NCBI GenBank assembly: GCA_018821535.1
Contig: JAHJLV010000008.1
Coordinates: forward strand, 79,185 to 143,184
From: Pseudomonadota bacterium
Lineage (GTDB): Bacteria > Desulfobacterota > Desulfobacteria > Desulfobacterales > Desulfobacteraceae
Reading direction: 5' to 3'
DNA: 64,000 nucleotides
The translations under genes and the position numbers were made by a program. Numbering within the stretch: position 1 is the stretch's first letter; every line of letters begins with the position of its first letter. The notes under the pieces are model-generated. The model was not told the origin of the DNA, did not search any database, and was given only the letters and a program-made list of their open reading frames with translations. This document shows, piece after piece, positions 54,506 through 63,223 of the stretch.

Positions 54506-55650
54506 AGCATTTGTCAGTTCTGGGTTCGACAGGTTCCATCGGAACCAGCGCACTGGATATTGTCCGGATGCACCCGGACAGATTTAAGATTTCAGCGCTT
54601 GCGGCAGGCAGAAACATGGATCTTTTTGCCCGTCAGATTCGTGAGTTCAATCCGGAGCTGGTGAGTGTCTTTGACGAAGATGCTGCCTTGAAACTGGCCA
54701 GAAAACTTGCAGGCAAAGATAAACCGCACATTGTTTTTGGTGAAACCGGATATTCACAGGTTGCACAGCTTAAATCCACTGACACTGTCCTTTTGGCCAT
54801 GGTCGGGGCAGCAGGGCTCAAGCCTGCCATCAGTGCCATTAAAGCCCAGAAAAATATTGCCCTTGCCAATAAGGAAACCCTGGTCATGGCCGGAGAAATT
54901 GTCATGGGACTTGCAAAGGAAAACAAGGTTTCCATTCTGCCTGTGGACAGTGAACACAGTGCGATCTTTCAATGTCTGCTGGCCAATAAAAAAAAAGACT
55001 TAAAAACTATATTTTTGACTGCATCGGGCGGGCCGTTTCGAAAAAAACCACTGGAAACATTTAAAGACATCTGCTTGAAAGATGCATTGAATCACCCCAC
55101 CTGGAATATGGGAAATAAAATTACCATTGATTCTGCCACGTTGATGAACAAGGGGCTGGAAATAATTGAGGCGGTTCATCTGTTTGATGTTGTACCTGAG
55201 GCCATAAAAGTCCTTGTTCACCCCCAGAGCATTGTACATTCCATGGTGGGATATAAAGATGGAAGTATTCTTGCCCATATGGGGCAGCCGGATATGAAAG
55301 CAGCCATTTCCTACGCATTGTCCTATCCTGAGCGGTTGAATCTTCAGATGAATTTCCCGGATTTTGCAGCCATAGGATCGCTTACCTTTGAAAATCCGGA
55401 TACCCGGAAATTTCCATCTATTTTATATGCGTTTGAAGCCTGCAGGCAAAAAGGCACACTGCCCGCAGTGATGAATGCTGCCAATGAGGCGGCTGTCAGT
55501 GCGTTTCTTGAAAAACGGATTGGTTTTCCGGATATATTCAGGCTGGTTGCTTTTGCAATGGAGCACCATTCAAGGATTGACAATCCGGATCTTTCAAATA
55601 TTATTGAAGCAGACTACTGGGCACGCGAAAAAGTACAATCCCAGATTTAA
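54502..55650 (+). CDS. dxr: 1-deoxy-D-xylulose 5-phosphate reductoisomerase
   Basis: 382 aa, MEP isoprenoid pathway. NADPH site LGSTGSIGTSALDI at residues 7-20, PVDSEHSAIFQCL near 151, TIDSATLMNKGLE near 210. Full length. Supplies the precursor used by uppS in the same operon. Confidence 0.96.
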   Translation: MKHLSVLGSTGSIGTSALDIVRMHPDRFKISALAAGRNMDLFARQIREFNPELVSVFDEDAALKLARKLAGKDKPHIVFGETGYSQVAQLKSTDTVLLAMVGAAGLKPAISAIKAQKNIALANKETLVMAGEIVMGLAKENKVSILPVDSEHSAIFQCLLANKKKDLKTIFLTASGGPFRKKPLETFKDICLKDALNHPTWNMGNKITIDSATLMNKGLEIIEAVHLFDVVPEAIKVLVHPQSIVHSMVGYKDGSILAHMGQPDMKAAISYALSYPERLNLQMNFPDFAAIGSLTFENPDTRKFPSILYAFEACRQKGTLPAVMNAANEAAVSAFLEKRIGFPDIFRLVAFAMEHHSRIDNPDLSNIIEADYWAREKVQSQI

Positions 55651-55662
55651 AGAGAGGTTTTC

Positions 55663-56733
55663 ATGGGTCATTCATTGATCGCTTTTATTGTTGTTATCGG
55701 TGTTCTTGTTTTTATTCACGAGTTTGGACATTTTATTGTTGCACGGCTCTGCGGGGTGGGGGTGAATGTGTTTTCTCTTGGGTTTGGTCCCAAACTCATC
55801 AAAAAAACATTTGGCAGGACCCAGTATTGTCTGTCTGCCATACCACTGGGCGGCTATGTTAAAATGGTGGGAGAAGAACCCGGATCAACCATTGATCCTG
55901 CGGATATCAAACACAGCTTTACCCATAAATCCTTGTGGAAAAAAAGCATTATTGTTGCAGCAGGCCCCTTGTTTAATTTTTTTCTGGCCATTTTTATTTT
56001 TTATATTCTGTATCAGTTTGCAGGTATATATCTCCCCAAACCGGTTGTGGAAAGTGTTGTGGATAAAACCCCGGCATATGAAGCCGGTATCCAGGCCGGA
56101 GATATTATCAAAGAGGTCAATCAGATCAAAATTGAATCTTTTGAAGATATTTCCAGAATTATTACCCGGGGAAACGGTGAAACCCTTAAAATTGTTATGG
56201 ATCGTCAGGGGCAACGCGTGGATGTTTCGGTAACCCCGGTATTGAATCCCTCCAAAAATGAATTTGGTGAAGATATTGAAAAATATGTGATTGGTATTGT
56301 CGGGGCAAGAGAACTCTTTCATAAAAAAATGAATCCCTGGCAGGCCTTAAAACAGTCAATGGCTGATACCTACGGGCTGGTGAAACTGACCATTCTGTCT
56401 GTGGCAAAAATTATCACGGGCAGTGTTTCTTCCAAAAATCTGGGAGGGCCTTTGATGATTGCACAGATGGCAGGGGAACAGGCAAAAGCTGGAATGATGA
56501 ATTTTGCCTGGTTTATTGCGCTGCTTTCCGTCAATCTGGGGATCATTAATCTGTTTCCCATTCCAGTGCTGGACGGCGGTCATTTATTGTTTTTTTTCAT
56601 TGAAGGTGTTACAGGAAAACCGGTGAACGATAAATTGCGTGAAAAACTGATTCAATTTGGTGTTGCCGCACTGGTGACCTTGATGGTTTTTGTTTTTTAT
56701 AATGATATTGTCAGAATGATCAGTGGTGAATAA
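55663..56733 (+). CDS. rseP: Site-2 zinc metalloprotease RseP
   Basis: 356 aa inner-membrane intramembrane protease. HEFGH at residues 19-23 and the LDGGH zinc motif near 303; a single PDZ domain at about 120-205 (VDKTPAYEAGIQAGDIIKEV). E. coli RseP has two PDZ domains; one is common outside gammaproteobacteria. Confidence 0.95.
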   Translation: MGHSLIAFIVVIGVLVFIHEFGHFIVARLCGVGVNVFSLGFGPKLIKKTFGRTQYCLSAIPLGGYVKMVGEEPGSTIDPADIKHSFTHKSLWKKSIIVAAGPLFNFFLAIFIFYILYQFAGIYLPKPVVESVVDKTPAYEAGIQAGDIIKEVNQIKIESFEDISRIITRGNGETLKIVMDRQGQRVDVSVTPVLNPSKNEFGEDIEKYVIGIVGARELFHKKMNPWQALKQSMADTYGLVKLTILSVAKIITGSVSSKNLGGPLMIAQMAGEQAKAGMMNFAWFIALLSVNLGIINLFPIPVLDGGHLLFFFIEGVTGKPVNDKLREKLIQFGVAALVTLMVFVFYNDIVRMISGE

Positions 56734-56768
56734 TACGAACTGGCAGATTTTAAACTTAGGGGAATAAA

Positions 56769-59700
56769 ATGATCTCCTGCATAGAGATAGCACTTAAAAA
56801 CGAGCTCAGGGATGCAGATGCATCTTCTCTGATAAAAAAAGCAGACTCCTATTTCGGGATTCACATTGAACACGCCCGCAGCGTGAACATGGTGACCATT
56901 GAGTCTGATCTGACGCTAAAACAGATTGAACAGGTGAAAGATGAGATTTTCACCAATCCGGTTACCCAGGTGTCAAGTCTTGAGCCGCTTGATATTGATT
57001 TTGACTGGTGCATCTGGGTCGGATTCAGACCCGGTGTGAAGGACAATCCCGGTGCAACCGCCATGGAGGCGATAAAAGATTTTTCAGGCAAAACATTCGG
57101 GCCGCAGGAAGGAATTTATACCTCAAAGCGCTATTGTCTGAAAGGTGCGGCCCTGGTCCGTGAAGATGTGGAAAAGATTGCTTCTGAATTACTATCCAAC
57201 AGCATTATCCAGCAGTTCAAGGTATTTTCTGCTGAAGAATGGGATAAAAAAACCGGTGCAAATGTAAAACCTGCCAGGGTGATTTTGGATCATGTTCCCT
57301 GCTTTGAAGTGATCTCCATTGATTCGGATGCCCAGCTTGCAGCCATATCAGACCAGAGAAATCTGGCCCTGAATCCAAAAGATATTCCGGTTATCCGTGA
57401 ATATTTTCTGGATGCAAAAGTGCTGGCCTCCAGAAAAGAAAAAGGGCTTGAAAAACCCACAGATGTCGAGCTGGAATATATCTCCCAGGCAAGAAGCGAC
57501 CATTGCAATCACAATACATTTCAGGGAATTTTCAGATATACGGATGCATCCACCAATGAAACCGTGATTGAAGATAATCTGTTTAAAACATACATCAAAG
57601 AACCCACGTTAAAACTCAAAGATAAAAAAGACTGGGTGGTTTCCGTATTATGGGATAATGCTGGTGTGGGAACCTTTGATGACGAAAATAATTATGTTGT
57701 TACCGGAGAAACCCATAATTCACCTTCCAATATGGAAGCCTATGGCGGAGCCATTACCGGTATTGTCGGTGTTTATCGCGATCCTCTGGGAACAGGCCTG
57801 GGGTCAAAGCTGTTTATGGGCAGTTTTGGATTTTGTGTGGGGGATGTGAATTATAAAGGGGCACTCAAGCCGCCGCTGCATCCCCGACGGCTGCTGGACG
57901 GTGTTATTGAAGGGGTCAAGGACGGCGGCAATAAAAGCGGTGTACCGACCACCTTTGGCCAGACATTGTTCAACCCCGGTTACATGGGGAAAAGCCTTGT
58001 TTTTGTTACAGCGCTTGGCATCATGCCAAATCAGGTCAAAGGAAAACCCAGCCATGAGAAAAAAACATCTCCGGGTGAACTGATTATCATGAGCGGCGGC
58101 CGGGTGGGAAAAGACGGTATTCATGGGGTGACCGCCTCATCTGAAAGCTATTCTGAAAACACACCGGCAGGTCATGTCCAGATCGGAGATCCCTATACCC
58201 AGAAAAAAATGCATGATTTTCTGCTGATCTGCAGGGATGAAGGTCTGATTCCCTTTATCACCGATAACGGCGGCGGGGGGCTTTCTTCATCTGTGGGTGA
58301 ATCTGCCATGATTTCCAATGGATGTGAGGTCTGGCTGGATAAAGTGCCCTTGAAATATGAAGGGCTTGATATGTGGGAAATCTGGATTTCAGAATCCCAG
58401 GAAAGAATGACCATTGCCGTTAAGCCTGAAAATCTGGACCGGTTCATGGAACTGTCAGCCGAACATGAAGTGGAAAGCACTGTGATTGGCAAATATACAG
58501 ATACCGGCAAATTGCACATTAAATATAAAGATGAAACCTGTGCGTATGTGGACATGGATCTATTAGACAAAGGGTTTCCATCCTGGGAATTTGATGCACT
58601 CTGGCTGCCGCCGGATATGCGTGGTCTGACAGAGCCTGTGATCAGTACGCCTCTGGATTTTAATTCGCTTTTGCTTTCCATGATGGAACGGCCCAATATC
58701 TGTTCTAAAGAATGGATTCTCAGACAATATGATCATGAGGTTCAGGGCGGTTCTGTCATTAAACCGCTGGTGGGGGTCAAACATAATATCCCTTCTGATG
58801 CATCCGTCACCCGGCCGGTATTGAGTTCTTCACGGGGGCTTGCTTTTTCCCAGAGTCTTTTGCCCTGGTATTCAAAAATTGATGCCTATCACATGATGAC
58901 CTGCAGCATTGATGAAGCGGTTCGCCGTCTGATTTCTGTTGGCGGGGATTTTAATCATATTGGCGGCCTGGATAATTTCTGCTGGCCCAATATCCAGTTT
59001 GATGAAAAGAAAAACCCGGATGGAAAATTCAAAGCAGCCCAGCTGGTCCGTGCCTGCAGGGCGCTCAAAGAGACCTGCGAGAGCTATGAGATTCCTTTGT
59101 TGAGCGGAAAAGACAGCATGTATGTGGATGGGCATCTGGAAGGCGCATATGGCGAGCGCATGAAAATATCAGCGTTGGAAACCGTTCAGATTTCAGCCAC
59201 ATCCGTCATTAAGGATGTGTTAAAATGTGTGTCCATGGAACCCAAGATTTCAGGGGACCTGGTATATGTATTGGGATCAACCGCCAATGAGCTGGGGGCT
59301 TCTGAATATTATGAGATGTTTCACCGCACGGGTCTGAATGTCCCCCATGTTGATTTTGAGGCATCCAAAAAACTGTATCAGGCAGTTCAGGCAGCCATTG
59401 AAAATGAACTTGTGGCATCCTGTCATGCGGTCGCAAGAGGGGGGCTTGGGGTTCACCTGTCCTATATGCTCATGGCAGGACAACTGGGTCTTGAAATTGA
59501 TCTGCCAGCCCTTGCACTCAATGAACGCAACGGCAGTTTGACCGATGAGAAAATTTTGTTTTCAGAATCTTCAGGCAGATTTATCATCACGGTTGCCAGG
59601 GAAAACAAAGCCGCATTTGAGGCATTATTTAAGGGCATGCCATGCGGCTGCTCAGGTAAGGTGACAGATCAGCATGACCATTTAAAAATTTCAGGTATGA

Positions 59701-59777
59701 ATAAGGACCTTCGGGTGGATCTGTCTGTGAAACAAGTTGAAGCCGCATTTAACAAGGCTTTTGGAGATAAAATATGA
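56769..59777 (+). CDS. purL: Phosphoribosylformylglycinamidine synthase, PurS-PurL fused form
   Basis: 1002 aa; fourth step of purine synthesis. Residues 1-175 look like two PurS-like ferredoxin folds, then the PurL part with ARSDHCNHNTFQG near 236, GETHNSPSNMEAYGG near 314 and a second AIR-synthase half near 650-960. No glutaminase domain; that is supplied by the next gene. The layout is between separate PurS/L/Q and the one-chain 1300-aa enzyme. Confidence 0.93.
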   Translation: MISCIEIALKNELRDADASSLIKKADSYFGIHIEHARSVNMVTIESDLTLKQIEQVKDEIFTNPVTQVSSLEPLDIDFDWCIWVGFRPGVKDNPGATAMEAIKDFSGKTFGPQEGIYTSKRYCLKGAALVREDVEKIASELLSNSIIQQFKVFSAEEWDKKTGANVKPARVILDHVPCFEVISIDSDAQLAAISDQRNLALNPKDIPVIREYFLDAKVLASRKEKGLEKPTDVELEYISQARSDHCNHNTFQGIFRYTDASTNETVIEDNLFKTYIKEPTLKLKDKKDWVVSVLWDNAGVGTFDDENNYVVTGETHNSPSNMEAYGGAITGIVGVYRDPLGTGLGSKLFMGSFGFCVGDVNYKGALKPPLHPRRLLDGVIEGVKDGGNKSGVPTTFGQTLFNPGYMGKSLVFVTALGIMPNQVKGKPSHEKKTSPGELIIMSGGRVGKDGIHGVTASSESYSENTPAGHVQIGDPYTQKKMHDFLLICRDEGLIPFITDNGGGGLSSSVGESAMISNGCEVWLDKVPLKYEGLDMWEIWISESQERMTIAVKPENLDRFMELSAEHEVESTVIGKYTDTGKLHIKYKDETCAYVDMDLLDKGFPSWEFDALWLPPDMRGLTEPVISTPLDFNSLLLSMMERPNICSKEWILRQYDHEVQGGSVIKPLVGVKHNIPSDASVTRPVLSSSRGLAFSQSLLPWYSKIDAYHMMTCSIDEAVRRLISVGGDFNHIGGLDNFCWPNIQFDEKKNPDGKFKAAQLVRACRALKETCESYEIPLLSGKDSMYVDGHLEGAYGERMKISALETVQISATSVIKDVLKCVSMEPKISGDLVYVLGSTANELGASEYYEMFHRTGLNVPHVDFEASKKLYQAVQAAIENELVASCHAVARGGLGVHLSYMLMAGQLGLEIDLPALALNERNGSLTDEKILFSESSGRFIITVARENKAAFEALFKGMPCGCSGKVTDQHDHLKISGMNKDLRVDLSVKQVEAAFNKAFGDKI

Positions 59778-60598
59778 AAAAGGTGAATGCCCTTGTTTTA
59801 ACCGGATTTGGATTGAACTGTGACACTGAAACCGCCTTTGTATTTGAACGTGCAGGCGCGGTTGCCCATAGAGTTCATATCAATGCCCTTGTCTCGGGCA
59901 AGGTGAAGCTTGCGGATTTTCAGATTCTGGCGTTTGGCGGCGGCTTTTCATGGGGGGATGATCATGGGGCAGGCGTTATCCAGGCATTGAAACTCAAAAA
60001 TCATATCGGTAAAGACCTGCTGGAATTTGTGGCAGATAAAAAACTGATCATCGGTATCTGTAACGGGTTCCAGGCCCTGGTGAATCTGGGTCTGCTTCCC
60101 GGATTGGACGGTGATTATACAAAACGTTCGGTATCAGTCACCTATAATGACTGTGGAAATTTTCGGGATCAATGGGTTCATCTTGCTGCCAATTCCCAAA
60201 GCCCCTGTGTGTTTACACAAGGGATAAAAACAGCGGATTTTCCTGTCCGGCACGGGGAAGGCAAATTCATTTCAGATCCTGCCATACTGGAGCGGCTTGA
60301 AAAAAACAATCAGGTGGTGTTCCAGTATGCGGACAAAAAAGGTCAGTTGGCAAAGGGTGAGTTTCCTTTGAATCCCAACGGGTCTGTTAACGATATCGCA
60401 GGGATTTGCGATCCCACAGGACGGGTGTTCGGACTGATGCCGCATCCTGAGGCCTATAACCATGTGACCAATCATCCGGACTGGACACGGGAGGCGCAAA
60501 AACAAAAGCGTGCAGGCAGATTAGTTGATCCGGAACAAACCATTGGTATCCAGCTGTTTAAAAACGCAGTGGATTATATTAATCATTCGCTTTTTTAA
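59774..60598 (+). CDS. purQ: Phosphoribosylformylglycinamidine synthase, glutaminase subunit
   Basis: 274 aa class I glutaminase. Nucleophile GICNGFQALVNLG near residue 95 (Cys), catalytic His-x-Glu in MPHPEAYNH near 223. Provides ammonia to PurL. ATGA overlap with purL. Confidence 0.95.
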   Translation: MKKVNALVLTGFGLNCDTETAFVFERAGAVAHRVHINALVSGKVKLADFQILAFGGGFSWGDDHGAGVIQALKLKNHIGKDLLEFVADKKLIIGICNGFQALVNLGLLPGLDGDYTKRSVSVTYNDCGNFRDQWVHLAANSQSPCVFTQGIKTADFPVRHGEGKFISDPAILERLEKNNQVVFQYADKKGQLAKGEFPLNPNGSVNDIAGICDPTGRVFGLMPHPEAYNHVTNHPDWTREAQKQKRAGRLVDPEQTIGIQLFKNAVDYINHSLF

Positions 60599-60616
60599 AT
60601 AAAGGGGAAAGACCCT

Positions 60617-61306
60617 GTGCTGGGAACCCTGGTAAATTGTCTGGCCATAATTGCCGGTAGCCTTTTAGGCTTGTGTTTTAAAAACGGCATCCCTGAAAAA
60701 TATAATCAGACCGTGATGCATGCCATTGCCTTGTCTGTTGTGCTTATCGGAATCAAAATGGCCCTGGGATGTGATCAGATCCTGATGATCATCATCAGTC
60801 TGGTGACAGGATCTCTGATTGGAGAATGGATGGGGATTGAAACCTGGCTTGAACGGTTTGCCCGGTTTCTGGAAGTCCGGTTTTCCAAAAACACCGGCAC
60901 CTTTTCCACAGGCTTTGTCACGGCATCCTTGCTGTTCTGTGTGGGATCAATGGCTGTGGTGGGGTCTCTTGAAAGCGGATTCTCCGGCAATCACACCACC
61001 TTGTTTGCAAAGTCAGCCCTGGACGGGGTTGCCAGTATTATTTTAAGTTCAACTTTCGGTGTCGGTGTTTTATTTGCTGCAATCCCGGTTCTGGTGTATC
61101 AGGGAATCATCACACTTCTGGCCAGTGGGTTAAAACCCTTTCTGATCCCGGCTGTTGTCAGCCAGATGTCGGCTTCAGGCGGGCTTTTAATTGTGGCCAT
61201 CGGGTTGAATATGCTCAGAGATAAAAAAATAAAAGTGGGAAATATGCTGCCGGCAATTTTTATCCCATTAATTTATTATTTTCTGAAAACCGTATTTTAT
61301 CATTGA
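60617..61306 (+). CDS. DUF554 family membrane protein
   Basis: 229 aa, six or seven hydrophobic helices; DUF554 pattern with LGTLVNCLAIIAGSLLGL at the start, FVTASLLFCVGSMAVVGS near 97, and LLIVAIGLNMLRDKKIKVGN near 190 (by parts). Probable transporter or channel of unknown substrate. GTG start with AAAGGGG upstream. Converges on the next gene with a seven-base overlap. Confidence 0.88.
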   Translation: MLGTLVNCLAIIAGSLLGLCFKNGIPEKYNQTVMHAIALSVVLIGIKMALGCDQILMIIISLVTGSLIGEWMGIETWLERFARFLEVRFSKNTGTFSTGFVTASLLFCVGSMAVVGSLESGFSGNHTTLFAKSALDGVASIILSSTFGVGVLFAAIPVLVYQGIITLLASGLKPFLIPAVVSQMSASGGLLIVAIGLNMLRDKKIKVGNMLPAIFIPLIYYFLKTVFYH

Positions 61307-62451
61307 AAATATTCTTTTTGCGGCAGATCCGTCAGGTCAAAGATTTGAATTTTTTCTTTGATGGTGCGGGCGGTTACTATTTTTTCAAATGGTTCTGATA
61401 TGTGCCTGGATTCCATGGCAAATGGATCGCGTAACACCTTTTTAAGCCAGTAAAACAAAGCGTTTCGGTCAGGCCGGCAGCTTATGGGGTTTGGCAGGGC
61501 ATCTTTTAAATCTTTTCCAATGTTTATTACTGGTTTGCTGAAGCTGGCGGCAATAACCAGTCCTTCAAAAAAATTGCTGATCATTGCAGAGCAGTATTTG
61601 ATGGCACAGCCAAAATCAGTCAGATCCTTGGCAGGCAATATAACGGTCTGTTCCGGATTTGCATGGGCAAAGGCATGAATTTTTCTCGAAATTATTTTGC
61701 CGGCTCCTGTGGTCTTCTGAGGCGAAAATATCAGTTTGAAATCTGAAAATTCTTTGGCGCAAACTGTATCCAGGATAGTGTCAATGATGGCTTCATCGGC
61801 AGATTCGTCCGTCAGATCCGGTTCAAAACTGATAAACAAAAAAGGACTGTCTGCTTCAAGCTGAACAGATCTGAAAAAGGCGGTTCTTGAAGGTAAGGAT
61901 AATTTCTGGATATTTTTCATGAGAAGAGAGCCGACAGTGAACACCGTTTCCGGATGCTTGCCGGATTTAATTATCTGCCGGTGATATTTCTCCGAAGAGG
62001 TGAAATGTAACTGGCTGAGTCTGGCAATTCCATGTTCATGGGAGTGATCCCGGGTGCCGGCGTCTGATATTCCCCCTTCGATATGGGCAATGGGAATCTG
62101 GTTCAAGGATGCATAAACTGCAGCAAGATAGGTCGGATAAGCATTCCCTGACAACACCACAATATCCGGCTGAATCAGTTTTAAAAGCCGGTCATATTCT
62201 TTTTGCTCAAAAATAACAGGATACGACAGGCTGTATTGTCCATCTGCAGTAAGTGCAATGTCTGATTTTTCCTCCATGGTAAAACCGTCCTGTTCCAGGT
62301 GGCTGTGCAGGATTGAAAACTGGGGTGTATGATATTTTTCAGTAAAAATGACATTCAGGCAGGCAGATGCATCTTCCCGGATTTCAGCCATTAGCGGTTT
62401 TAGAATCTGATAATCAGTAAATGATCCGGCAATGATACATATATTTTTCAT
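61300..62451 (-). CDS. UDP-N-acetylglucosamine 2-epimerase-like (NeuC/WecB family)
   Basis: 383 aa GT-B fold. IAGSFTDYQILKPLMAEI at the start, VVLSGNAYPTYLAAVYAS near 96, AHIEGG near 124, RDHSHEHGIARLSQLHFTSS near 133, and a late SNFFEGLVIAASFSKPVINIG. Hydrolysing or non-hydrolysing type cannot be told. Likely surface polysaccharide sugar supply. Confidence 0.82.
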   Translation of the reverse strand: MKNICIIAGSFTDYQILKPLMAEIREDASACLNVIFTEKYHTPQFSILHSHLEQDGFTMEEKSDIALTADGQYSLSYPVIFEQKEYDRLLKLIQPDIVVLSGNAYPTYLAAVYASLNQIPIAHIEGGISDAGTRDHSHEHGIARLSQLHFTSSEKYHRQIIKSGKHPETVFTVGSLLMKNIQKLSLPSRTAFFRSVQLEADSPFLFISFEPDLTDESADEAIIDTILDTVCAKEFSDFKLIFSPQKTTGAGKIISRKIHAFAHANPEQTVILPAKDLTDFGCAIKYCSAMISNFFEGLVIAASFSKPVINIGKDLKDALPNPISCRPDRNALFYWLKKVLRDPFAMESRHISEPFEKIVTARTIKEKIQIFDLTDLPQKEYFQ

Positions 62452-62847
62452 ACTGGCCTTTTAACAGCGTGATCAGTGCCCGGTAATCTGCTTTCCAGGG
62501 GGATTTTTTTCCTTTCCCGGCAATATTTTGACACCTGCTTTTTTTCAAAAGATTTAAATTCAGGACTTTTTCATCCATGGGTTTTGTCTCCAGTTGGGTT
62601 TAACCATGTTAATGCACAAATCATGCCGGGGAACGCCTCTTCCAGACGCATAGAACAGTTTTTCGTTGAGATCACCATCCGTGAGGAAAGCAAAACCGGC
62701 CGGAAACAGGTGGTGCTGGGTAAGTATCTGATTGCAGGCAATAATATGCCTGTTCACAGCCGGGAAATGGGTTTGATGTTTACATTTTTAGGGGGTTCTG
62801 CCCAGCTTGATCCAGCAACAATTACAGTTTAACACATCGTTCCTTTA
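62452..62847. other. Gap with one doubtful ORF
   Basis: No supported gene. An open frame at 62476-62832 (+) could encode up to 118 aa (core IEQFFVEITIREESKTGRK), but there is no SD, no recognisable family and its first third looks noncoding. It may be a remnant of a gene. Confidence 0.4.
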
Positions 62848-62949
62848 CGGTAATATTTTCCAACAATATCTATTTTAATCAGGAGATATTACCGAAAGGG
62901 AATATTTTGCTTGCTATTCATAAAAACCCACTATATATTCCCGTTCGGG
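62848..62949 (+). promoter_or_regulatory. hipBA promoter with three operator palindromes
   Basis: CGGTAATAT (62848-62856) faces ATATTACCG (62886-62894); GGGAATAT (62898-62905) faces ATATTCCC (62935-62942); CCCGTTCGGG (62940-62949) is a short palindrome. A promoter TTGCTA (62911-62916), 17-base spacer, TATATT (62934-62939) lies inside. HipB/HipA autorepression through such palindromes is the family rule. Confidence 0.7.
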
Positions 62950-62974
62950 ACTAAATTTAAATAAACTGGAAATT

Positions 62975-63223
62975 ATGGACACAAAAACAATTGGCAAACT
63001 TGTCAAAAAAACACGGAAGGATCAGGGCTTAACTCAGGCGGAAGCGGCTGGATATCTAAATATTGGCACACGTTTCCTGTCAGATCTTGAAAACGGGAAA
63101 CCGACGGTTCAGTTGGGAAAAGCCTTGCACGTATTGAAAGGTCTTGGATTAAAAGTCATTGCTGTTCCAAAGGCAAACTACAAACTTATCCGATATATTG
63201 AGGAGCATATGAGTGAGGAGTAA
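62975..63223 (+). CDS. hipB: HipB-like antitoxin
   Basis: 82 aa. Xre-type helix-turn-helix (GKLVKKTRKDQGLTQAEAAG, then GTRFLSDLENGKPTV) with the short HipB C-terminus (ALHVLKGLGLKVIAV). Represses its own operon and neutralises HipA. The hipA GTG lies inside its last codons. Confidence 0.92.
   Translation: MDTKTIGKLVKKTRKDQGLTQAEAAGYLNIGTRFLSDLENGKPTVQLGKALHVLKGLGLKVIAVPKANYKLIRYIEEHMSEE

Noticed and set aside
62476..62832. 118-aa ORF before hipB
   Set aside because: No SD, no recognisable family, odd composition in the first third; kept only as a note in the gap entry.
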